Below, piece by piece: positions 1 through 6,200 of a DNA stretch of 7,047 nt. The stretch spans positions 31 to 7,077 of the forward strand of contig JADFPK010000092.1 in the NCBI GenBank assembly GCA_022562375.1. Reading direction: 5' to 3'. Numbering within the stretch: the first letter of the stretch is position 1; each line of letters opens with the position of its first letter. The position numbers and the translations under genes are program-made. The DNA comes from Pseudomonadota bacterium. GTDB taxonomy: Bacteria; Pseudomonadota; Alphaproteobacteria; SMXQ01. The notes beneath the pieces were generated by a model. That model saw only the letters and a list, made by a program, of their open reading frames with translations, made no database searches and had not been told where the DNA came from.

Positions 1-1
1 C

Positions 2-400
2 CAGCAGATCCTCCAGACCATGGGACTCCGCTCGTTTACACCGATGGTCGCGGCTTGCCCCGGCTGCGGGCGGACGACGAGCACCTATTTTCAGGAACTG
101 GCCGGCCAGATAGAGGGCTATGTGCGTGCCCAGATGCCGCGGTGGCGCGAGAGCTATGTCGGGGTCGAGGAGATGCAGCTCGCGGTCATGGGGTGCATCG
201 TCAACGGACCCGGAGAAAGCAAGCTCGCGAACGTCGGTATCAGCCTGCCCGGCACCGGCGAACAGCCGGCGGCGCCGGTCTTCATCGACGGCAAGAAAAC
301 GGTGACGCTGCGCGGTTCCGCCATCGCCGAAGAGTTCAAGAAAATCGTCGACGATTACGTCGACCAGACCTACGAAAAACGGCCCGACCCTTCCACTTGA
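2..400 (+). CDS. ispG: 4-hydroxy-3-methylbut-2-enyl diphosphate synthase (IspG/GcpE), 3' end only
   Basis: This is the C-terminal 132 residues of IspG; the start lies before the window. IspG is a cytosolic 4Fe-4S enzyme of the methylerythritol phosphate (non-mevalonate) isoprenoid pathway. It reductively opens the cyclic diphosphate MEcPP to give HMBPP. The visible part is the cluster-binding domain. It has the CPGCGR motif (Cys codons at 56-58 and 65-67) and [10 protein letters not shown] (third Cys codon at 194-196, followed by the conserved Glu), which match the three cluster Cys and the Glu ligand known in the family. The frame is open from base 2 to a TGA at 398-400. It is unrelated in function to the motility genes downstream and is separated from them by 333 bases, so it is probably a different transcription unit. 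Identification is firm; only the N-terminal part is missing. Confidence 0.97.
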   Translation, partial: QQILQTMGLRSFTPMVAACPGCGRTTSTYFQELAGQIEGYVRAQMPRWRESYVGVEEMQLAVMGCIVNGPGESKLANVGISLPGTGEQPAAPVFIDGKKTVTLRGSAIAEEFKKIVDDYVDQTYEKRPDPST

Positions 401-406
401 TTCCCC

Positions 407-450
407 GCCTCGGCGGCCGACCCTGGCTCCGCCGGAGGCTTCGCCGAGGC
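407..450 (+). terminator. Stem-loop just after ispG, possible 3' end structure
   Basis: GCCTCGGCG at 407-415 is a perfect 9-base inverted repeat of CGCCGAGGC at 442-450. The 26-base loop contains a smaller hairpin (CTCC 427-430 with GGAG 434-437). It starts 7 bases after the ispG stop codon, where a transcript end or mRNA-protecting structure would be expected. There is no T-tract after the stem, so it is not a classical intrinsic terminator. An alternative fold pairs 440-445 with 448-453. Confidence 0.35.
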
Positions 451-516
451 GAACCGGGGCCGCTCTCGCCACGCTTCGCTGGCGCGGCGGGTCGCCGGCC
501 TAGCGAAGGCCCGGCC

Positions 517-525
517 GGGGGGGGG
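517..525 (+). repeat. Run of nine G residues
   Basis: Nine consecutive G occur in the intergenic region, after CCGGCC. Such a tract is prone to slippage, both in replication and in sequencing. It lies about 209 bases before the cheY start codon and outside any called gene, so a length change would not shift a reading frame. Confidence 0.9.
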
Positions 526-645
526 CACGCCGCGATGCCGGTGCTTCCCGGCCGCCGGCCAAAAGGCCGAAATTCCTACCGTTTCATCGATCGGCCGCGT
601 TAGGCCGCCGGTCCGGGCGCGGGGCGAGGCCGTTTTATCCTTGGC

Positions 646-661
646 TTAACCGTAAATTAAC
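646..661 (+). promoter_or_regulatory. CtrA-type binding box upstream of cheY
   Basis: The sequence reads TTAA, seven bases, TTAAC. This is an exact match to the full CtrA box (TTAA-N7-TTAAC) known from Caulobacter and other alphaproteobacteria, where CtrA commonly controls motility and chemotaxis genes. It is 72 bases before the cheY ATG, within the AT-rich part of an otherwise GC-rich spacer. A possible -10 element, GCTAGC at 670-675, resembles the alphaproteobacterial GCTANA pattern, 18 bases after the first TTAACC half. The site match is seen directly; binding and activation are inferred. Confidence 0.62.
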
Positions 662-689
662 CACCGGCCGCTAGCCTTCCAACTCCAGC

Positions 690-709
690 TATTGCTGCGG
701 GAAGCAATA
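690..709 (+). promoter_or_regulatory. Hairpin in the cheY 5' leader
   Basis: TATTGCT at 690-696 and AGCAATA at 703-709 form a perfect 7-base-pair stem with a 6-base loop (GCGGGA). It lies 24 bases before the cheY start and 14 bases before its ribosome binding site. It may be a 5' mRNA structure that affects stability or translation, or a two-fold operator for a DNA-binding protein. There is no direct evidence for either role. Confidence 0.4.
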
Positions 710-723
710 CCTCAATCGCGAAT

Positions 724-727
724 GGAG
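724..727 (+). promoter_or_regulatory. Ribosome binding site of cheY
   Basis: GGAG lies 6 bases before the ATG at 734. The in-frame GTG at 731 would leave only 3 bases, so this site favours the ATG as the true start. Confidence 0.7.
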
Positions 728-733
728 TGAGTG

Positions 734-1120
734 ATGGCGATCAACAAGGATATGGCCATCTTGGTTGTTGATGATTACAAGACGATGTTGCGAATCATTC
801 GCAATCTTCTCAAGCAACTCGACTTCGGCAACGTCGACGAAGCCACCGACGGAGCCGAGGCGCTCCAGAAATTGCGCAAAAAGGAATATGGGCTCGTCAT
901 ATCCGACTGGAACATGGAGCCGATGACGGGCCTGCAGCTGGTCCGTGAAGTCCGTTCCGACAAGAAGCTCAAGAAACTCCCCTTCATCATGGTGACGGCG
1001 GAAAGCAAGACGGATAACGTCGTCGCGGCGAAGGAAGCGGGGGTTTCCAACTACATCGTCAAGCCTTTCAACGCCGAAACCCTCAAACAGAAGATAGCGA
1101 GCGTTCTCGGCGACTTCTAG
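734..1120 (+). CDS. cheY: CheY-type single-domain response regulator
   Basis: The protein has 128 residues, the usual CheY length, and consists only of a receiver domain. When phosphorylated by CheA, CheY binds the flagellar switch (FliM/FliN) and changes motor rotation or speed. All key positions are present: acidic pair D13/D14, phospho-acceptor D58 (in VISDWNMEPMTG, with the CheY-typical W59), T88 (MVTAES), Y107 and K110 (VKPF). These correspond to E. coli CheY D12/D13, D57, W58, T87, Y106 and K109. The ATG at 734 is chosen over the GTG at 731 because of its spacing to GGAG at 724-727. It is the first gene after the CtrA-type box and is followed after 42 bases by cheZ, which supports a chemotaxis role over that of a generic receiver. 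Alphaproteobacteria often have several CheY paralogues, so which one acts on the motor is not certain. Confidence 0.95.
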   Translation: MAINKDMAILVVDDYKTMLRIIRNLLKQLDFGNVDEATDGAEALQKLRKKEYGLVISDWNMEPMTGLQLVREVRSDKKLKKLPFIMVTAESKTDNVVAAKEAGVSNYIVKPFNAETLKQKIASVLGDF

Positions 1121-1124
1121 GCCG

Positions 1125-1139
1125 GCCCGGGTTCCGGGC
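1125..1139 (+). promoter_or_regulatory. GC hairpin between cheY and cheZ
   Basis: GCCCGG at 1125-1130 and CCGGGC at 1134-1139 form a perfect 6-base-pair all-GC stem with a GTT loop, starting 5 bases after the cheY stop. No T-run follows. It could protect the cheY 3' end or partly terminate transcription, making cheY more abundant than the genes behind it. Confidence 0.42.
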
Positions 1140-1151
1140 GAGCGTCCCATC

Positions 1152-1158
1152 GAGGGGG
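1152..1158 (+). promoter_or_regulatory. Ribosome binding site of cheZ
   Basis: GAGGGGG precedes two adjacent in-frame ATG codons at 1160 and 1163. The GAGG part leaves 4 bases to the first and 7 to the second, so the second is slightly better placed. Confidence 0.6.
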
Positions 1159-1162
1159 AATG

Positions 1163-1816
1163 ATGAAAGACAAAATCAAGAGCAAGCTTGACGAGATTCG
1201 CGCCGACCATAGTGACTCGGTGCCGATCGACGAGATCACCGCGGTCGTCGAGAGCATCCTCACCAGCATGAGCGGGGATATATCCTCATCGGATTTCAAG
1301 CTCTATCACGAGCTCGAGGTTCTGGCGCTCTATATCGACAACGCCAAGATGGAGATCGCCTCGCTTCGCCCCGAGGAAATCCCGCAAGAGCATATTCCCT
1401 CCGCCACCGACGAGCTTGACGCCATCGTCGAGCACACCGAAGAGGCCACCGGCACCATCCTCGATGCCGCCGAGAAGCTCGAGGAACTGGCCGCGTCCAG
1501 TGACAAGAAGACGGCGGAGACCATCACCGAGGCGGTCACCTCGATTTACGAGGCCTGCAACTTCCAGGACATCACCGGCCAACGCATCACCAAGATAGTG
1601 AAGACCCTGAAACACATCGAGGAGAAGGTCGACGCCCTGATCTCCGCATTCGGCTCGCAAGTGAACGATGGCTTCGAGGAGGAGGAAGCGGATGGCGAGA
1701 CGAAAAAGAAAAATGACAAGCTGGACAAGGGCAAAGAGCTCGTGAACGGCCCGCAGCTCAAAGAGGACGCCAAGAGTCAGCAAGAGATCGACGCTCTTCT
1801 ATTCGGCGACGATTAA
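1163..1816 (+). CDS. cheZ: CheZ-type CheY-P phosphatase
   Basis: The protein has 217 residues and is acidic and mainly helical. CheZ dephosphorylates CheY~P and so ends the chemotactic signal. Residues about 80-165 fit the long helical hairpin of the CheZ dimer. They contain the active-site segment ACNFQDITGQRI, in which D136 and Q140 match E. coli CheZ D143 and Q147, the Gln that positions the attacking water. A charged, low-complexity linker (about 168-204) leads to a C-terminal peptide SQQEIDALLFGDD, the place where known CheZ proteins carry their CheY-binding tail. The start is placed at the second of two adjacent ATG codons (1160 or 1163) on ribosome binding site spacing; the first would add one Met. 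It lies between cheY and the motB-like gene and ends 6 bases before the latter, as expected in an operon. The N-terminal 80 residues are not typical of enteric CheZ. Confidence 0.93.
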   Translation: MKDKIKSKLDEIRADHSDSVPIDEITAVVESILTSMSGDISSSDFKLYHELEVLALYIDNAKMEIASLRPEEIPQEHIPSATDELDAIVEHTEEATGTILDAAEKLEELAASSDKKTAETITEAVTSIYEACNFQDITGQRITKIVKTLKHIEEKVDALISAFGSQVNDGFEEEEADGETKKKNDKLDKGKELVNGPQLKEDAKSQQEIDALLFGDD

Positions 1817-1822
1817 GCTTTC

Positions 1823-2503
1823 ATGGACAGGTTGTTTCCGCCACACCGTCGGCAGAACGATCCGAATACCGGCCTCTTCCTGGGGCTGTACCTGCTGCTC
1901 CTCGCATTCTTCGTCTTCCTGAACGCAATCTCGAACTTCGAGGAGAGCAAATCGAGATCGGTGATCGAAAGCGTCGCATCGACCTTCTCCTCATCGCTAC
2001 CCATGGGCCGGGGCGCGCTGATGGACTCCTCGGCGCTTGCCATCGGCATCGAAGGCCGGAAATTCCAGGACAATCTGACGGCCCTGTTCGAAGAGAGCAT
2101 GCCGTTCGCCCGGGTCAACATACTCGAGGCCGGCCGTATCATGGAAGTCGTGTTCGCGGCGGAGGATATCTTTGTCCGCGCCGGGGCGGCGATGCGCCCG
2201 GAACGCCTGGTGCTGGCCGAACGGTTGGCGGCGGCGCTTGCCGGTCATCCGCCCGAGATAAGATTCGAGATCGAAGCCATCATGGGCCTGCGTCGGGGCC
2301 TCGGCGATTCGGACGGCGAGGCGGCGGACACCGGACTGGCCGTCGGCCGGGCCGGCGTGCTTGCCAGGGCGCTTCATGACGCCGGCAGCCCGCCGGGCAG
2401 CGTCGCCGTCGGCCTCGAGGCGCGGGCGCCCGGTCAGGTGCGACTGAGATTTTACGTCCGGGGCAAGGGCAGCCGCCCGGATTTCGGGATTTTGGCGGGT
2501 TGA
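1823..2503 (+). CDS. MotB-like membrane protein lacking the ion-binding Asp
   Basis: The protein has 226 residues. A single N-terminal membrane segment (about 17-37) is followed by a periplasmic domain. The membrane stretch FLGLYLLLLAFFVFLNAIS aligns without gaps to residues 21-39 of the MotB encoded next door, with Leu-Leu-Leu, FFV and Ala-x-Ser shared. The proton-binding Asp of MotB (D23) is replaced here by Gly (G21). Similarity continues into the following plug-like helix (E40, K43). The C-terminal part (about 105-212) can be aligned to an OmpA-type domain, but the GHTD peptidoglycan-binding motif is replaced by EAIM (151-154); the Arg of the LSxxRA motif has a counterpart at R176. It is therefore unlikely to be an independent proton-conducting stator subunit. 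It may pair with MotB, act as a scaffold, or have another role. There is no strong ribosome binding site, so translation may be coupled to cheZ, which ends 6 bases upstream. The link to MotB is by my alignment; a database annotation might be simply hypothetical. Confidence 0.85.
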   Translation: MDRLFPPHRRQNDPNTGLFLGLYLLLLAFFVFLNAISNFEESKSRSVIESVASTFSSSLPMGRGALMDSSALAIGIEGRKFQDNLTALFEESMPFARVNILEAGRIMEVVFAAEDIFVRAGAAMRPERLVLAERLAAALAGHPPEIRFEIEAIMGLRRGLGDSDGEAADTGLAVGRAGVLARALHDAGSPPGSVAVGLEARAPGQVRLRFYVRGKGSRPDFGILAG

Positions 2504-2506
2504 GCC

Positions 2507-3226
2507 ATGGCCTACATGGATGCGCAGACCGAACTGCCGCGGATACGGCGTCCATGGCTGATCATCTTCGCCGATCTGGTCTCGCTGTTGCTTACCTTTT
2601 TCGTCATGATGTTCGCGATGTCGACCGTCGAGCAGGCCAAATGGGAGGCCGCGGTCGACTCGCTTTCGCGGTCCATGAACATCGACAGCCCGGCGGTCAT
2701 TCGTAGTGTCCAGCCGGAGTTGACGGTGCCGACCGTCGAGCGGCCCGACGCCGTCAATCTCGACTATCTGGTGTCGGTTTTGCGCGGGCAGTTCGCCGAT
2801 TCGCCGCTCCTGAGCCGCGGCGTCATCCACCGCCTTGCCGACCACCTGATCATCTCGTTTCCCAGCGATCTCTTGTTCGGCGCCGGGTCGGCGGAACTGT
2901 CGGCGCGCGCCGAGACGGCCTTGGCGGCGCTTGGCGGCGTGCTCGGCAACCTTTCCAACAAGATAGATGTTTCCGGCCACACCGATCCCAGCCCCATCGG
3001 TAGCCGCGCCTATCCGTCCAATTGGGAGCTGTCGCTCGCCCGGGCGCGTGCCGTCGCGGCCCATCTCTCGCGCTTCGGATATCAAAGGGACATCGGCGTC
3101 TTCGGCTATGCCGATACCCGGTTCGGCGATCTCTCGCCGCGTCTCGCCGCCGATCAACGCGAGACCCTCGCCCGCCGGGTGGACGTCATCATCCGACCGT
3201 CGTTGGCAGGCGCTAAGTCATGGTAG
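2507..3226 (+). CDS. motB: Flagellar motor stator protein MotB (OmpA family)
   Basis: The protein has 239 residues. MotB forms the stator with MotA: it spans the inner membrane once, provides the proton-binding Asp, and anchors to peptidoglycan. The sequence shows a short cytoplasmic N-terminus ending in RRPW, a membrane helix (about 18-38) with D23 in the FADLVSLLLTFF motif, a plug/linker region (about 40-100) and an OmpA-like domain (about 105-230). That domain has GHTD at 157-160, NWELSLARARAV at 172-183 (R179 being the expected diaminopimelate-binding Arg) and RRVDVII at 223-229. It is shorter than E. coli MotB (308 residues), mainly in the N-terminus and linker. The start at 2507 lies 3 bases after the preceding stop; an in-frame ATG at 2516 is the alternative. 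It overlaps the next gene by 7 bases. The sequence does not settle whether it uses H+ or Na+. No motA is in the window. Confidence 0.93.
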   Translation: MAYMDAQTELPRIRRPWLIIFADLVSLLLTFFVMMFAMSTVEQAKWEAAVDSLSRSMNIDSPAVIRSVQPELTVPTVERPDAVNLDYLVSVLRGQFADSPLLSRGVIHRLADHLIISFPSDLLFGAGSAELSARAETALAALGGVLGNLSNKIDVSGHTDPSPIGSRAYPSNWELSLARARAVAAHLSRFGYQRDIGVFGYADTRFGDLSPRLAADQRETLARRVDVIIRPSLAGAKSW

Positions 3227-6200
3227 GGCGCCCGGCATCGGCGATGATAAGCGCCGTCCTCGGACTGGTGCTCGGTCTCATGTCCCAAGGTCCGGGATTC
3301 GCCGCCGAGCCCTCCGTCGCCGTGCTTGTCGGCGATGGCGCCGCCGAAAAGTCGGTTCGCGCCGATGCCGGGGTGACGCCGGTCAGGGTTCGCGCCTGGC
3401 CTCACAGCGGCTTCGACAGGATCGTCTTCGACTGGCCCGAGCCGGTCGAATATTCGGCATCGATGGATGCGGGCAGGCTTGTGGTCCGCTTCGCACGGCC
3501 CCTTGCGATATCAATCGGCCGGGTCCATGAGACGCTGGCGCCCTATGTGACCACGGCCACGATCAGCGCCGATCGCCGAACCGTAAGTGTCGGTTTCGGC
3601 TCCGGGCGCATCCTCAAGACCTTCACCAATGGCGGCTCGGTGGTCGTCGACCTGCAAGACCGCACACCCGGGACAGCCAACGAGAGCGCCGCCCGGACCA
3701 CGCCTTTCATTTCCCATCGGCCTCTCAAGATCCGTTTCGGCGACCATAAGGGGTTCTCCCGCCTGGTCTTCGATTGGTCCGGCAACGTCGGTTACCGGAT
3801 CACCAAGGAGGCGGGCATCATCATCATCCGCTTCGACCGGCCGGCCCGCGTGAATCTCAAGGCACTCAGCGTCGCCCGGCCCAAATACCTCGTGGGGATC
3901 AGCGCCGCCAACAACGGCGAAGGCGTACTCGTCGTCAGGCTGACGGTCCAGGAAACGGCCAGGGTGCGTCATTTCCGCGTCGGCACCCGCGTGGTGGTCG
4001 ACATCTTGAAACCCCGCGATCCGGCGACCGCCGCCAAAGCCGGGCGGCCGGTGGACCTCCTCGGTCGTCCCGCCGGTGCCGCCGCCAAGGCGGCGACAGA
4101 CACTGCCGGCGGCGCGTCCGGGACGGCATCCGCCAAGGAGCCGGCGGGGAAATTCGGTGGCAAGGCGCCGGCGATGGCCGCCGCCGGTGTGGCGATGACG
4201 CCTGGCGGGAAGCCTTCGAAAGAGGCCGGCAAGACCACCACCGACCTGCCCTCCGTACAATTTCGGGAGGCGGGCGGACCCGCCTCGGCGTCGTCCGGGC
4301 CGGTCCGGGAAGACGCGGACACCCTTGCCGCCGCCGCGCCCGCAACGGAGGTGGCCGAGGAGAAGCCCGCCGCCGTGAACCCGATCGATCTCGTCGCGGC
4401 CCGGCTCAAGATCAGCCCCGGCGCCGGGCCGGTGCCTGTCGAATGGAGCTCGAACCGTGAGGTGACGAGACTGCGCTTCGGATGGCGCCAGGTTACCGGC
4501 GCCGCGGTCTTTACCCGCGCCGGTTTCCTGTGGGCGGTGTTCGACCGTCCGGCGGTGCTCGACCTCAAGCGGCGCGGCGGCAAGCGGAGCAGGGGCTTCA
4601 CCAGGTTCGAAAATCGGTTCTCACAATCGATCGTCTCCGGCGCCACCGTGGTGCGCATCAGGTTGGGCGCTAGAATCCATCCGGTCGCCAAGCGCGACGG
4701 CACGGAGTGGGTGATCGAATTGAGGAAGGAGGCCGCCCCGCTTGCCGAGGGAATTCCCCTGGAGACCCATTTGGCGGCGATCGCCGGCCCCAGACTGTTC
4801 TTCAACGTCGCCGGCGGCGGCAAGGCGCTGAAGCTGACCGATCCGGAGGTCGGGGACCAGATCTGGGTGGTGCCCGTGGCGGAAGCGGGCCTCGGAGTCG
4901 GGGAACGCCGGAACTTCGCGGAGTTGCAAATCCTGGCGAGCGCGCAGGGCGTCGCCGTGAGGCCGATGGCCGACGGGATCGAGGTCCGGACCCTGCCCAA
5001 GGGCATCGAACTGACCAAGGCCGGGGGGCTCCGGCTGTCCGGCCGGGAGCGGGCGCAAGCGGATGGCGTGCCGGACGAACCCGTATCGGTCGGCGAGACA
5101 CGTGGCGGCCGTTTGTTCGATTTCGAATCCTGGCAGCGCCGCGAGGTGGGGGGGTTCTCCCTAGCCAAGCACGAACTCCAGAGGGCGGTGATCAACGCTC
5201 CGGACGGCCAGCGCAACGCCGCCCGCTTCCGGCTGGCCCAGTTCTACTTTTCCTACGGTTTCGCCACCGATGTCATCGCGATCCTGCGGGTCATCGAGGC
5301 GGATTCGCCGGAACTCACCAACGAGTCCGCGTTCCGGGCGCTCAGGGGCGCCGGCCATTATCTGAGGGGGAGCTACAAGAAGGCGGGGCGGGATCTGTTC
5401 CACCCCAGCCTCGATTCCGAAAGGGAGGTGGCCCTCTGGCGGGCGGTGTTGGCGGGGTCCCAAGGCGACTGGACGACGGCGGCCAAGTATTTCTCGCGCT
5501 CCGAGGCCATCCTCAAGGCCTATCCACGGAGCTTGAGGATTCCGTTCGGTCTGCTGGCCGCGCAAGCCGCGCTCGAGGTCGGGGAAATGGGGCTCGCCAA
5601 GGTCCATCTTGACGCCCTGGCCGAGCTGAGACCGGTTGGGATCCACATTGGCAAGGTCGCCTATTTCCGCGGCCGCCTCCACGCCAAGGTTTCGGATGTC
5701 GAAGGCGCGATACTGGCCTGGGATCGGGCGATTCGGATCGGCCGCCGCCGCGTCAAGGTGAAGGCCGGCTTTGCCCGCATCGGGCTCCTGGTGAAGGAGG
5801 ACAAGATCAGCCCTGCCGAGGCGATCGGGGAACTCGAGAAGCTGCGTTACGCCGCGCGTGGCGGTGACATCGAGTTCGACTTTCTGCGCCGGCTCGGCGA
5901 ATTGTATCTCACCGAGGGAGATTTCAAGAACGGCCTCATGACCCTGCGCGAGGCAGCGACCTATTTCCCCAAGGACGTCGGCGCCCGGGAGGTCACCCGG
6001 GAGATGCGCGATGCCTTCATCAAGCTCTATATCGATGGCGCCGCGGATGAGCTGCCGCCGTTGATGGCGCTGGCGCTCTATGACGAGTTTCGCGAACTGA
6101 CGCCGCTTGGCGATGTCGGCAATGAATTGATCACCAACCTCGCCGGCCGGCTGGTCAAGGTGGACCTTCTCGATCGCGCCGTGGCGCTGTTGAAGCACCA

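Larger units (their letters stand above)
401..733. other. Intergenic region between ispG and cheY
   Basis: There is no convincing gene in these 333 bases. Positions 401 to about 630 are extremely GC-rich and dense in short inverted repeats (for example 407-415 with 442-450, 440-445 with 448-453, 497-501 with 507-511, and 556-560 with 565-569). They also contain a nine-G run at 517-525. From about 631 the base composition becomes more AT-rich and looks like a promoter and leader: a CtrA-type box at 646-661, a hairpin at 690-709 and a ribosome binding site at 724-727. A frame stays open across 55-603, but it mostly overlaps ispG in another frame and gives an Arg-rich, low-complexity translation, so it is not called. 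Confidence 0.7.

Noticed and set aside
55..603. 182-codon open frame on the plus strand running from ispG into the spacer
   Set aside because: It overlaps ispG in another frame for most of its length, has an Arg-rich low-complexity product, and no ribosome binding site was apparent.
680..700. Possible sigma-54 promoter (TTGCT at 692-696)
   Set aside because: The required GG element at the -24 position is missing at the correct distance.
689..1210. 173-codon open frame on the minus strand over cheY
   Set aside because: The sense strand encodes a complete CheY with all catalytic residues; the antisense product resembles nothing I know.
1997..3157. 386-codon open frame on the minus strand
   Set aside because: It lies antisense to the two MotB-type genes, which have clear domains and tight spacing. 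Its translation is rich in Arg, Gly, Asp and His with no recognisable domain, as expected for a shadow frame in GC-rich DNA.
4018..4410. Ala/Gly/Lys-rich stretch as a frameshift or separate gene
   Set aside because: The frame stays open, codon-position GC bias looks continuous, and a third beta unit resumes after it in the same frame; it is best read as a flexible linker.
3969..5216. 415-codon open frame on the minus strand
   Set aside because: The composition (Ser, Arg, Pro, Ala) and overlap with conserved beta units of the sense protein mark it as a shadow.
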